Shown: positions 27,364-36,188 of the stretch, piece by piece | How positions within the stretch are numbered: position 1 is the stretch's first letter | Layout: each line of letters starts with the position of its first letter | Source: Shumkonia mesophila | GTDB lineage: Bacteria > Pseudomonadota > Alphaproteobacteria > Rhodospirillales > Shumkoniaceae | Length of the DNA: 64,000 nt | Reading direction: 5' to 3' | Assembly: GCF_026163695.1 (NCBI RefSeq) | Contig: NZ_JAOTID010000006.1 | Coordinates: 62,001-126,000 of the forward strand | Position numbers and translations under genes: made by a program | The notes under the pieces: model-generated | The model's input: the letters and a program-made list of their open reading frames with translations, nothing else | Databases searched by the model: none | Told to the model about the DNA's origin: nothing

Positions 27364-28527
27364 ATGAACACCACGCACCCTCTGACGCTCTCCACCGACC
27401 GCTTCCGGACGAGCCTGCGCGCCTTGGCCACCGCCGCCGTCAGCCTGTTGATCCTGACCGTCGCGGCGACCACCGCCCACGGCGCGTCGCGGGTCAAGGA
27501 CATCGTCACCTTCGAGGGCATCCGCCAGAACATGCTGGTCGGCTACGGCCTGGTGGTCGGCCTCGACGGATCGGGCGACAGCCTGAAGGACGGCCATTTC
27601 ACCAAGCAGAGCCTGCTGGCCATGCTCAACCGCCTCGGCGTCAAGCCGACGGAGTCGGGACTGAGCTCCGAGAACGTTGCCGCCGTGCTGGTGACCGCCA
27701 GCCTGCCGGCGTTCGCCCGCCAGGGCACCCAGATCGACGTCACCGTGAGCTCGTTGGGCGACGCCGAGAGCCTGTCGGGCGGCACCCTGCTGGTCACCCC
27801 GCTGCTGGGCGCCGACGGCGAGGTCTACGCCGTCGCGCAGGGCCAGGTCGCGGTGGGCGGCTTCAAGGCGGCCGGCCAGGCGCAATCGGTGACGCAGGGC
27901 GTGCCGACCAGCGGGCGCATCGCCGGAGGCGGCGTCGTCGAGCGCGAGGTCGGCTTCGAGATGGCCGCCATGGACACCGTCGAGCTCAACCTTCGCAATC
28001 CCGATCTCACCACCGCCCGGCGGGTCGCCGACGCCGTCAACGCCTTCCTCGGCACCAATGCCGCCGGCGCCACCGACCCCAGCACCGTCAAGGTGAACGT
28101 GCCCAAGAATTACGGCACGCGGGTGGTCGACCTCTTGACCGACATCGAACAGTTGCGCATCGAGCCCGATCAGCTGGCGCGCGTCGTCATCGACGAACGC
28201 TCCGGCGTCATCGTCATGGGCGAGAACGTGCGCATCAGCACCGTCGCCATCGCCCAGGGCAACCTGACCATCCGCATCACCGAGACGCCGCAGGTGTCGC
28301 AGCCGGGCCCCTTCGCCGAAGCCGGCGAGACGGTCACCGTGCCGCGCACCGAAATCGACGTCGACACGGGCGCCGACCGCCGGCTGGCCGTCCTCTCGCC
28401 CGGCGTCAGCCTTCAGGAACTGGTCAATGGCCTGAATGCGCTGGGCATCGGCCCGCGCGACATGATCACCATCCTGCAGGCCATCAAGGCGGCCGGGGCC
28501 CTGCAGGCCCAGATCGAGGTGATGTGA
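27364..28527 (+). CDS. flgI: Flagellar P-ring protein FlgI
   Basis: 387 residues from the ATG at 27364; the frame is open further upstream but across the promoter. Signal peptide ending near residue 39 (LLILTVAATTAHGAS). Family blocks: RVKDIVTFEGIRQNMLVGYG, LVVGLDGSGD, PAFARQGTQIDVTVSSLGDA, SLSGGTLLVTPLLGADG, and C-terminal GVSLQELVNGLNALGIGPRD, ILQAIKAAGALQAQ. It overlaps flgJ by one base (TGATG). Confidence 0.97.
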   Translation: MNTTHPLTLSTDRFRTSLRALATAAVSLLILTVAATTAHGASRVKDIVTFEGIRQNMLVGYGLVVGLDGSGDSLKDGHFTKQSLLAMLNRLGVKPTESGLSSENVAAVLVTASLPAFARQGTQIDVTVSSLGDAESLSGGTLLVTPLLGADGEVYAVAQGQVAVGGFKAAGQAQSVTQGVPTSGRIAGGGVVEREVGFEMAAMDTVELNLRNPDLTTARRVADAVNAFLGTNAAGATDPSTVKVNVPKNYGTRVVDLLTDIEQLRIEPDQLARVVIDERSGVIVMGENVRISTVAIAQGNLTIRITETPQVSQPGPFAEAGETVTVPRTEIDVDTGADRRLAVLSPGVSLQELVNGLNALGIGPRDMITILQAIKAAGALQAQIEVM

Positions 28528-28844
28528 TGGCCGATACCATCCTCGCCCTGCAGGCGGAAAACGCCATGGCCGCCGGCAGCCGGACCCCGACCCCCGGACG
28601 CGGCATGAACCTCGCCAAGGCCCGCGAGGCCGCCCAGGACTTCGAGGCGTTTTTCTTGGGCCAGATGTTGCAGCCGATGTTCGCCGACCTCGAAGCCGAG
28701 GAGCCGTTCGGCGGCGGCGAGGCGGAATCCATGTGGCGCTCTTTACAGGTCGACGAATACGGCAAGGCCTTCGCCCGCAAGGGCGGCGTCGGCATCGCCG
28801 ACATGGTGGTGCGCGAAATGATCAAGATGCAGGAAGGAAAGTGA
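28527..28844 (+). CDS. flgJ: Rod-binding protein FlgJ, N-terminal domain only
   Basis: 105 residues. Conserved rod-binding motif ARREAAQDFEAFFLGQMLQP-like at about 35-50, then FGGGEAESMWRSLQVDEYGK. It lacks the muramidase domain that follows in enterobacterial FlgJ; single-domain versions are standard in alphaproteobacteria, where a separate hydrolase cuts the wall for rod passage. Translationally coupled to flgI through TGATG and 2 nt from the next gene. Confidence 0.92.
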   Translation: MADTILALQAENAMAAGSRTPTPGRGMNLAKAREAAQDFEAFFLGQMLQPMFADLEAEEPFGGGEAESMWRSLQVDEYGKAFARKGGVGIADMVVREMIKMQEGK

Positions 28845-28846
28845 CG

Positions 28847-29296
28847 ATGGATGCGTCAAAGCGAATCAGCGATCTCATTGTCATCAGCCAGCGACTGGCC
28901 GATTTCCTGACCGTCGAGAACCGCGCGCTTGCCGCCGGACGGTTCGACGAGACCCGCGCCCTGGTCGAGCAGAAGGACGATCTCAGCCGCGCCTACGAAA
29001 GCCGGATCAAGGGGCTGGCCGAGCATGCCGGCGCCGAGGCCATCGGCACCGTGGAGCCGGCGCTGCGCGACCGGCTCCGCACCTTGGGCGCCCACGTCCA
29101 AGACCTCAGCCGGGAAAACGCCAAGCTCCTCAGGATCGCCATGGAGGTCAACCGGCGGGTGCTGAACGAGGTCGCCGCCGCCATCAAGGCCGGACGGCCC
29201 GGCCCCGGCACCTATTCGCGTACCGGCGGAATGGCGGCAACCGGCCTTCGGGCGGCACCGGCCAGCATCCCGATCTCGCTCGACAAGTCGCTGTAA
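28847..29296 (+). CDS. FlgN-like flagellar export chaperone
   Basis: 149 residues, nearly all helical to about residue 115 (KRISDLIVISQRLADFLTVE, RALVEQKDDLSRAYESRIKG, LSRENAKLLRIAMEVNRRVL), then a Gly/Ala-rich tail. The pattern and the position between flgJ and flgK fit FlgN, the chaperone for FlgK and FlgL. GGAAGGAAA lies 7 nt before the ATG at 28847. Alphaproteobacterial FlgN proteins are weakly conserved, so the call leans on position as much as on sequence. Confidence 0.72.
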   Translation: MDASKRISDLIVISQRLADFLTVENRALAAGRFDETRALVEQKDDLSRAYESRIKGLAEHAGAEAIGTVEPALRDRLRTLGAHVQDLSRENAKLLRIAMEVNRRVLNEVAAAIKAGRPGPGTYSRTGGMAATGLRAAPASIPISLDKSL

Positions 29297-29316
29297 CCGG
29301 ACCGGGAAGGCCCGTC

Positions 29317-31560
29317 ATGTCAGGCACCATCACCCTCGCGCTGCGCACCGCCCAGAGCGGCCTGCTGGTCAATCAGCAAGCCCTGGGCGCGATTTCCGAC
29401 AACATCGCCAACGTCAATTCGCCTGGCTATTCGCGCAAGATCGTCAACATCGAACAGCGGGTGGTCGGCGGCGCCGGGGCCGGTGTCCAGCTTTCCGAAC
29501 TGACGCGCGTCATCGACGAGGGGCTGGTCAAGAGCCTGCGCCTGGAAACCGGCACCTATCAGCGCCTCCGGTCCCAGCAGACCTATTACGCGCGCATTCA
29601 GGAAACCTTCGGCTCGCCCAACGACAACACCTCCATCAGCCATATCCTCAACACCTTCGTCTCCTCCATCGAAACGCTGGCCGTATCGCCCGACAAGACG
29701 CTGGAGCTCAGCGAACTCGTCCGCCAGGGCCAGGAAGTCGCGCTGAAGCTCCAGTCCATGAGCGAGACCATCCAGGAACTGCGGGTTCAGGCCGATGCCG
29801 AAATCGCCGCCGATGTCCGCGAGGTCAACAACCTGACGGCCAAGATCGCCGACCTCAACGACAAGATCATCCGCAACAAGACGGTGACCAACGACGTCAG
29901 CGACCTGCGCGACCAGCGCGACCAGGCCCTGGACGAGCTGTCCGGCCTCGTCGACATCCGCTACTTCTATCGCGGCGACGGCGACGTGGTGGTGTTCAGC
30001 TCGGCCGGCCGCACTCTGGTCGACAACGTCGCCTTCGAGTTCAGCCATTCGCCGGCGAGCTCGGTCACCCCCACCACCACCCATGCCGAGGGCGACCTCG
30101 GCGGCATCTACCTCGGCGCCCCCGTGCCCGGCAACGACGTCACCGACGAACTGGTCGGCGGCTCGCTGGGCGGCCTGGTGGAAATGCGCGATACCATCCT
30201 CACCGACATGCAGAGCCAGATCGACGAGCTGGCCGCCACGTTGCGCGACACGGTCAATCAGATCCACAACCGCGGCGCCACCTTCCCCGGCCTGCAGTCG
30301 ATGACCGGCTCCAGGGAGTTTCTCAACACCGCGGACGCCGCCAACGCGGTAAACCAGACCATCAAGCTCGACCCCACGGGCAGCGTCGACGACGTCGCCA
30401 TCGTGCTGGTCGACGGCGACGGCAACCAGTCGGCGGCGACCACGCTCAACACCATCATGACCGGGGCCGGATTTTCCTCGCGCGGCGCCGGCAACGACTG
30501 GGCCATCGCCGATGTCGCGTCCACCATGGAAACCTGGCTGCAGGCCAATGGCGCCGCCGGCGCCAAGGTTGCCGTCGACGGCACCGGACATTTCGCCATC
30601 GAGCTCAATTCGACCAGCCTCAACCTCGCCTTCCGCGACCAGGCGGCAACCGCCAACGGCAGCGCGCTCGAAGACGCCGAGATCGGCTTCGACGCCGACG
30701 GCAACGGCACCGTCGACGAGACGGTCAAGGGATTTGCCAACTTCTTCGGCCTCAACGACTTCTTCGTGGATAACGCCGGCCGCAACATTCACGAATCCGA
30801 CGTCATGAGCGCCGGCTTCAAATCGTCCGCCACCACGTTGCGCTTCGTCGACGGTACCTCGACCCTGCCGCTCGATCCCGGCGGCGCCGGCGACATGACG
30901 GTGGCCATCCCGGCCGGATCGACGCTGGCCCAGATCGCCGCCGCCATCAACACCAACGTGCCCAACGTAACGGCCTCGGTGGTCCCCGACGGTTCGGGTT
31001 ACCGCCTGCGCATCGCCCACGACGACGGCCGCGATTTCGCGGTCACCGAAACCGGCGCCGGCGGGCTTCTGTCGACGCTGGACGTGCACAACGCCGACGT
31101 CCGGGTGGCCGGGCAGATCGCGGTGCGCGGCGACATCAGGAATTCGCCGTCCCTGGTCAGCCGCGGCACGGTGCAATGGGACGCCAACCTGGGCAGCGCC
31201 GGAGAGTATTACACCAGCGTCGGGGACGACAGCGCCATCAAGGCTCTGGCGGCGCGCATGAGTGCCGTCAATTCGTTCGACGCGGCGGGCGGGCTGGGCT
31301 CGCTCCAGGTCAACTTCGCCGACTACGGCGCCTCCATCCTCGGGCGCAGCGCCAGCCTGGCCGACAACAACGAAACCGACGCCAATTCGCAACAGGCCCT
31401 GACCGAGTCCTTGCAGAACAAGTCCGACAACATCCGCGGCGTCAACCTCGACGAGGAAATGGCCGATCTCATCCGCTTCGAGCAGGCCTACTCGGCCGCG
31501 GCCCGTTTGATCGGCGTCATCCAGAACATGTTCGACGCCCTCGACCAAGCCGTCGGATAA
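29317..31560 (+). CDS. flgK: Hook-filament junction protein FlgK (HAP1)
   Basis: 747 residues, longer than the 547 of E. coli. N-terminal SGLLVNQQALGAISDNIANV, then NSPGYSRK, a FlgK hallmark; middle helices with DRDQALDEL-like LRDQRDQALDELSGLVDIRY; C-terminal VNLDEEMADLIRFEQAYSAA, then RLIGVIQNMFDALDQAVG. The variable middle has expanded beta-rich inserts (about 330-600). The start at 29317 follows GGGAAGG by 6 nt. Followed by flgL after 10 nt. Confidence 0.94.
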   Translation: MSGTITLALRTAQSGLLVNQQALGAISDNIANVNSPGYSRKIVNIEQRVVGGAGAGVQLSELTRVIDEGLVKSLRLETGTYQRLRSQQTYYARIQETFGSPNDNTSISHILNTFVSSIETLAVSPDKTLELSELVRQGQEVALKLQSMSETIQELRVQADAEIAADVREVNNLTAKIADLNDKIIRNKTVTNDVSDLRDQRDQALDELSGLVDIRYFYRGDGDVVVFSSAGRTLVDNVAFEFSHSPASSVTPTTTHAEGDLGGIYLGAPVPGNDVTDELVGGSLGGLVEMRDTILTDMQSQIDELAATLRDTVNQIHNRGATFPGLQSMTGSREFLNTADAANAVNQTIKLDPTGSVDDVAIVLVDGDGNQSAATTLNTIMTGAGFSSRGAGNDWAIADVASTMETWLQANGAAGAKVAVDGTGHFAIELNSTSLNLAFRDQAATANGSALEDAEIGFDADGNGTVDETVKGFANFFGLNDFFVDNAGRNIHESDVMSAGFKSSATTLRFVDGTSTLPLDPGGAGDMTVAIPAGSTLAQIAAAINTNVPNVTASVVPDGSGYRLRIAHDDGRDFAVTETGAGGLLSTLDVHNADVRVAGQIAVRGDIRNSPSLVSRGTVQWDANLGSAGEYYTSVGDDSAIKALAARMSAVNSFDAAGGLGSLQVNFADYGASILGRSASLADNNETDANSQQALTESLQNKSDNIRGVNLDEEMADLIRFEQAYSAAARLIGVIQNMFDALDQAVG

Positions 31561-31570
31561 GGAGTGAACG

Positions 31571-32887
31571 ATGAACCGCATCGCCAACCTGGCTTCCACC
31601 AACGCCCTGGTCAGCCGCCTTATGCAGACCCAGGCGCGCGTCAACGACCTGCAGATCCAGGCCTCGACCGAAAAGGTGTCGCAGACCTATCAGGGCATCG
31701 CCCGCAATTCGCAGCGGCTGGTCAGCGTGGAAAACAGCCGCGACATGCTGAGCAATTTCGTGTCCAACAACGTGACGACCGACCTCAGGCTCAAGACCAT
31801 GGACGTGGCGGTATCGGGCATCCGTACCGCGATCATCGATTTCCGCGAGGCGCTGTTCGAGTTCGAGGCCGGCAGTGGAGACGAGGAACAGCGGGTCAAG
31901 GACGTGCAGGACGCGGCGTTTCGCGCGATGAACGACATCGGCATCCATCTCAACTCCGACGCCGACGGGCGTTTCATGTTTTCGGGCAGCCGGGTGACCA
32001 CGCAGCCGGTCGATCTCGGCCTCACCACGCTCCAGGACTTCCAGGCCCAGTACGACGGCGAATCGACCGTCTACCCGCCGACCCGGGAGGCCCATGTCGA
32101 GACCAACGTCACCCTGCCCCCCGCCGCCACCGGCGGCCTAACGATGACTGCCGCCGATACCATCCAGGCCGGTACCGGCAGTTCCCTGTCCAGCATCCCA
32201 GTCGGCTCGATCATCACCATCTCCAACAGCGCCATCGGCAACGACGGCACTTATACGGTGGTGTCCAACGACGGCACCAACATCACCATTGCGGGCGCCA
32301 TGACGGTGGGCACCAGCACCATCAACGTTACCAACGCCTTTCCCAGCGTCACCCCCGTCCCGGCGGCCGACGCCACCGCCACCATCTCGGTTTCCAGCTA
32401 CTACAACGGCGATACCGCCAGCCAGACCCAGCGCGTCGACGAGTACCGCGACTTCACCATGGACATCAACGCCATCGACCCGGCCTTCGAAAAGGCCATC
32501 CGGGCCATGGGCCTGATCGCCCAAGGGGAGTACGGTTCCCTCGGCGGTGGCGGCCTGGAGAACCATCCCGAACGCCTCGACCAGGCGCTCTACCTGATCA
32601 CGTCCTCCCTCGAAATCACCACCATGGGTTCCGCGCCCTTCGGCAACGAAGAGAAAAGCAACATCGCCCAGGTCCAGCAGGACATGGGATACCACCGGGT
32701 CCTCATCGACCAGACCAACAAGCAGCACAAGACGCTGATCAGCTTTTTCGACCAGAGCGTCATCGAAACCGAGAACATCAACACGACCGAAGTCGTCGCC
32801 AGGTTGCTCGACGAAACCCGCGCTCTTGAAACCGCCTATCAGGCCATCGCGCGAATCCAGCAGTTGAGCCTGGGCAAGTTCATGTAA
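31571..32887 (+). CDS. flgL: Hook-filament junction protein FlgL (HAP3)
   Basis: 438 residues against about 317 in E. coli. Flagellin-like N-terminal helix (ALVSRLMQTQARVNDLQIQA) and C-terminal helix (VVARLLDETRALETAYQAIA, then RIQQLSLGKFM). Central signature NSDADGRFMFSGSRVTTQPV. An insert at about 185-290 (GSIITISNSAIGNDGTYTVV; NITIAGAMTVG) is a beta-rich module absent from standard FlgL, echoing the enlarged FlgE. Downstream of flgK by 10 nt; AAGGAGTGAACG precedes the ATG. Confidence 0.93.
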   Translation: MNRIANLASTNALVSRLMQTQARVNDLQIQASTEKVSQTYQGIARNSQRLVSVENSRDMLSNFVSNNVTTDLRLKTMDVAVSGIRTAIIDFREALFEFEAGSGDEEQRVKDVQDAAFRAMNDIGIHLNSDADGRFMFSGSRVTTQPVDLGLTTLQDFQAQYDGESTVYPPTREAHVETNVTLPPAATGGLTMTAADTIQAGTGSSLSSIPVGSIITISNSAIGNDGTYTVVSNDGTNITIAGAMTVGTSTINVTNAFPSVTPVPAADATATISVSSYYNGDTASQTQRVDEYRDFTMDINAIDPAFEKAIRAMGLIAQGEYGSLGGGGLENHPERLDQALYLITSSLEITTMGSAPFGNEEKSNIAQVQQDMGYHRVLIDQTNKQHKTLISFFDQSVIETENINTTEVVARLLDETRALETAYQAIARIQQLSLGKFM

Positions 32888-33024
32888 TGGCGGTGATAAC
32901 GCAATTGAGATCAGGAGCTTAACCGTATATGATCAACGTAACGCATGAAGTTTCGATTTCTAGGGCTGGTGCGTCCTGGGGTATGGGCTCGGTGAATTGC
33001 CCAAGCAATGTGGAGAGGACGTAT

Positions 33025-33381
33025 ATGGCAGACGAACGGGCCACGTGGGATTTTGAAAGGTTGTCGTCCAACGAGGAAGGGGCTTTCGGACTGTCGAAGG
33101 CCGCGGTCATGCTCGACCAGGCGCGCGACGAGCAGGGCCGGCTTGCCGCCGCCCTGGACAACAACATGGAGGTCTGGGTGGCCATTCGGACCCTGGTCAA
33201 CCAGCAAGACAATCCGCTGCCCGATGAAACCAAGCAGAACCTGATGAAGTTGAGCCAGTTCGTCACCCAGACGACCATGGCCCAGGGCGTGGAGATGCCG
33301 CCCGAGGTCCTCGACACCTTCATCAACATCAATCTGCAGATTTCCGAGGGACTGCTGGAGTCGAGATCCGGCGGCGCCTGA
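33025..33381 (+). CDS. FlaF-like flagellar regulator/chaperone, first paralogue
   Basis: 118 residues from the ATG at 33025, which has GGAGAGGA 5 nt upstream; a longer frame to 32929 has no such site and an unrelated N-terminus. FlaF motifs: ALDNNMEVWVAIRTLVNQQD, NPLPDETKQNLMKLSQFV, NINLQISEGLL. FlaF is needed for flagellin synthesis and export in Caulobacter. It lies downstream of flgL with its own terminator after it. A second FlaF lies at 45062-45499 next to flbT, so the genome keeps two copies; this one may serve another export substrate. Confidence 0.82.
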   Translation: MADERATWDFERLSSNEEGAFGLSKAAVMLDQARDEQGRLAAALDNNMEVWVAIRTLVNQQDNPLPDETKQNLMKLSQFVTQTTMAQGVEMPPEVLDTFININLQISEGLLESRSGGA

Positions 33382-33408
33382 GGCGCTTCGAGCGGTGGCG
33401 GAAGGCTT

Positions 33409-33440
33409 AAGAGCGGCGGCGGAACGATGTCGCCGCTTTT
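33409..33440 (+). terminator. Terminator after the flgI-flaF run
   Basis: AAGAGCGGCG, a 12-nt loop, then CGCCGCTTTT, ending in TTTTGCTTT. A 7-bp GC stem with a U run; it separates the flagellar structural block from the sugar pathway. Confidence 0.75.
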
Positions 33441-33483
33441 GCTTTGAATGCCGCGCCCCTTCGCCAAGAACCGACGGAAGGCC

Positions 33484-34188
33484 ATGACAGGCAGGAAGCA
33501 AGCAAGCCAGATCGACGCGCCGCGGTGGCCGGTATCCGCCGGCACCTCCGGCTGCGTCATCCTGGGGGCCGGCGGCCACGCCCGGGTCGTCCTCGACGCC
33601 CTGGTTGCCCTATCCCACTGGCCGCGCCTGGCCTTTCTCGATCGCGATCCCGCCCTGCGGGGCCGCCAGATTTCCGGCGTGCCGGTGGTGGGCGACGATG
33701 GCGATCTTGTCCATGCCCGCGCCAACGGCTTCACCCATTTCATCGTCGGCGTCGGCGGTGTCGGCGACAACGCCCCCCGCCTGACGCTTTTCGAGAAGGG
33801 CCTGGCATCGGGGCTTGAGCCGACCACGGTCCTCCATCCGGCGGCCCGTCTGGCGGCGTCGAGCGCCATCGGGGGCGGCACGGCCGTGCTGGCCGGCGTC
33901 ATCGTCAATCCCAATGCCGCCATCGGACGGAACGTCGTGCTCAACACCGGCTGCATCGTCGAACACGACTGCCGGATCGGCGACCATGCCCAGGTGTCGC
34001 CCGGCGCCATCGTGCTGGGCGGGGTATCCGTCGGCCGCCTGGCCTACATCGGGGCGGGCGCCGTGCTGATCCAGGGGGTACGGATCGGCGAAGGCGCCGT
34101 CGTCGGCGCCGGCGCCGTGGTCCTGGGCGACGTCCCCGACGGCGCCCGGGCCGTTGGCGTCCCCGCCGTCTCGACGCCGCGCCGCTAA
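33484..34188 (+). CDS. NeuD/PglD-type sugar O- or N-acetyltransferase (possible LegH)
   Basis: 234 residues. The N-terminal PglD-like nucleotide-sugar-binding fold spans about 20-95 (CVILGAGGHARVVLDALV). The C-terminal left-handed beta helix of hexapeptide repeats spans about 110-230 (NAAIGRNVVLNTGCIVEHDC, the latter with catalytic His; RIGDHAQVSPGAIVLGGVSV). In legionaminic acid synthesis an enzyme of this kind (LegH) acetylates the 4-amino sugar made by LegB and LegC; NeuD also exists as a sialate O-acetyltransferase. Start at 33484 chosen over 33448 because GGAAGG precedes it. First gene of the rightward sugar group. Confidence 0.8.
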   Translation: MTGRKQASQIDAPRWPVSAGTSGCVILGAGGHARVVLDALVALSHWPRLAFLDRDPALRGRQISGVPVVGDDGDLVHARANGFTHFIVGVGGVGDNAPRLTLFEKGLASGLEPTTVLHPAARLAASSAIGGGTAVLAGVIVNPNAAIGRNVVLNTGCIVEHDCRIGDHAQVSPGAIVLGGVSVGRLAYIGAGAVLIQGVRIGEGAVVGAGAVVLGDVPDGARAVGVPAVSTPRR

Positions 34189-34228
34189 ACGCCCCGGCGG
34201 ACCGGCCGGGGCCAGCCGTGTGACACTC

Positions 34229-34987
34229 TCACGTCTCGCCGCTGCCGGATTTATCGCCCTTGGTCCCGGAAGACATCGTGAAAACCGGCACCAGGCCCCG
34301 TCGGTCGCCCACTTCGTAGAAACGATGGATGAAGGTGCCGGTTTCGGGATAGCCCTCGATCGCCGTCACCACAGCACCGCTGAAGAACAGGCCACCGATG
34401 AGACGATCGACCCCTGCCCCGGCACGCGCCAGCACGTAGGTCGGAAAGGCCTCACGGGTGATCAGGATCAGGCGGAAATCGGTTTCGACGGCGAAGCGAT
34501 TGACGGCCTCGATGACTCCGAATCCCTGCCGATCGGCCAACGGATTGTTGGTGTAGTCGTGGCCCGAAATGAACCCGTGCGGCTTGAGCTTTGCGGCGTA
34601 GGCGGTGAGGTCGGCGTGGACGCCCTCCTCCGTATGCAGGCCGTCGACGTAGATCCAATCGAATTCGCCATCGGCGAAATCGGCCAGTGCCGCCGCCGAG
34701 GTGGCGCGGTGTACGACGACCTGCCCGTCGGCGATTTCGGCCGCGAACTTCTTCAGCACGTCCTGATGGCGAGCATCCTGGCGCTCGGCCGATACGTTGC
34801 TGAAATCCGCCGTATATGCGCCCTCGGCAAAGTGTTCCCAAGGGTCGATCAGGTGGAGAAGGCGGGGCTTTGCGGCGTCGAGGATCGAGCGGGCGAAAGC
34901 CCCCTCGGCGGTACCGATCTCGGCCACCACGCCATCTTTGGGAAAGAGGCTCAATAGTTGCTCGCGAGTGCAGGAGCACAGATACAT
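34229..34987 (-). CDS. Class I SAM-dependent methyltransferase (Methyltransf_24-like)
   Basis: 252 residues. Motif I GVVAEIGTAEGAFARSIL (residues about 18-35), motif II acidic residue in LLHLIDPWEH, further core DWIYVDGLHTEEGVHADLTA, and a post-core HDYTNNP segment. This class methylates sugars and small molecules in polysaccharide and glycan loci. It is reversed within an otherwise rightward sugar cluster, so it is separately expressed. Plausible substrates are the nonulosonate, another flagellin glycan, or a polysaccharide sugar; the sequence does not decide. Confidence 0.8.
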   Translation of the reverse strand: MYLCSCTREQLLSLFPKDGVVAEIGTAEGAFARSILDAAKPRLLHLIDPWEHFAEGAYTADFSNVSAERQDARHQDVLKKFAAEIADGQVVVHRATSAAALADFADGEFDWIYVDGLHTEEGVHADLTAYAAKLKPHGFISGHDYTNNPLADRQGFGVIEAVNRFAVETDFRLILITREAFPTYVLARAGAGVDRLIGGLFFSGAVVTAIEGYPETGTFIHRFYEVGDRRGLVPVFTMSSGTKGDKSGSGET

Positions 34988-35174
34988 GATCAGCCCATCC
35001 AGAAAAAGCCGCCCGGAGCGCGGGCCGCCACAGTCGATGCGAAGTATAAGGCCCCGGGGTCGGAAAGGCAGCCCCGTATCCGCCGTTCCTCAAGCGCTGC
35101 CCGACGCCTTATCATAGGGCGACGATTGACAGGCCCGGCGCATTGACGGAGGGTGCTGCCGTGGGAGGAACCGC

Positions 35175-36188
35175 GTGACCGAAGCCGCCATCCGCACGCC
35201 CGAAAACATCCTGATCGCCGGTCTCGGCAGCATCGGCCGCCGCCACCTTCAGACCGTGCGCGCCGTGCTGCCGGATGCCCGGATCGTCATCCTGCGCCGG
35301 CCGGGCCAGGCCCTACCGGCCGGCCTCGGGGCGAAGACGGCGCTGGTCCACGATGTCGAGGCGGCGCTGGCCGCCGGCGTCGATGCCGCCATCATCGCCA
35401 ACCCCGCCCCCTTCCACGTCGCCACCGCCCTGCCGCTGGCCCGTGCCGGCGTGCCGCTGCTGATCGAGAAGCCGCTGGCCGACAGCCCCGAAGGCCTGGC
35501 GCCGCTGCTCGACGCCTGCGCGAACCGGCACGTTCCGCTCCAGGTCGGCTATTGCCTGCGCTTCGATCCGTCGCTGCGCGCCATGAAGGATGCGCTGGAG
35601 GCGGGCGCCATCGGGCGCGTGCTGTCGCTCAACGCCGAGGTCGGCCAGTACCTGCCCGACTGGCGGCCCGGCACCGACTATCGCCAGGGAGTGAGCGCAA
35701 GGGCCGCGCTGGGTGGCGGCGCGCTGCTGGAGCTGAGCCACGAGATCGACTATGCCCGCTGGCTGGCCGGCGAGGTGACGGCGGTGGCCGCCGCCATCGG
35801 CCGCCTGGGCGATCTCGAGATCGACGTCGAGGACAGCGCCGACCTGCTTCTGACCTTCGCCTCGGGGGCCCGGGCCACCGTCCATCTGGACATGCTGCAA
35901 CGGCCGGCGACGCGCATCTGCCGGATCGTCGGCAGCGCCGGCACGCTGGCGTGGGACGGCATCCGCCACCAGGCCAGCCTGCATAGGCCCGATACCGATG
36001 GCTGGGAGACGCTGCCCGCGCCGGCGGCCGGACGGGACGACATCTTCCAAAGCCAGTTCCGCCACTTCCTGGAGGCCATCCGGACCGGGCGGCCGCCGCT
36101 GATCGACGGTAACGATGCCGCCCGCACCCTTTCCGTGATCGCCGCGGCCCGCCGGTCGGCCGCCGAGCAAAGGACCGTCCGCCCATGA
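35175..36188 (+). CDS. Gfo/Idh/MocA-family NAD(P)-dependent oxidoreductase
   Basis: 337 residues from a GTG start at 35175 with GGGAGGA 8 nt upstream. Rossmann fold ILIAGLGSIGRRHLQTVRAV (about 12-31); the EKP catalytic motif occurs as LLIEKPLADSPEGL (about 96); the C-terminal GFO domain begins about 130 (VGYCLRFDPSLRAMKDALEA) and has GGALLELSHEIDYARWL with the family His. It overlaps the next gene (NeuA-type) by ATGA. Genes of this type accompany legionaminic and other nonulosonate loci; the sugar it oxidises is unknown. Confidence 0.85.
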   Translation: MTEAAIRTPENILIAGLGSIGRRHLQTVRAVLPDARIVILRRPGQALPAGLGAKTALVHDVEAALAAGVDAAIIANPAPFHVATALPLARAGVPLLIEKPLADSPEGLAPLLDACANRHVPLQVGYCLRFDPSLRAMKDALEAGAIGRVLSLNAEVGQYLPDWRPGTDYRQGVSARAALGGGALLELSHEIDYARWLAGEVTAVAAAIGRLGDLEIDVEDSADLLLTFASGARATVHLDMLQRPATRICRIVGSAGTLAWDGIRHQASLHRPDTDGWETLPAPAAGRDDIFQSQFRHFLEAIRTGRPPLIDGNDAARTLSVIAAARRSAAEQRTVRP

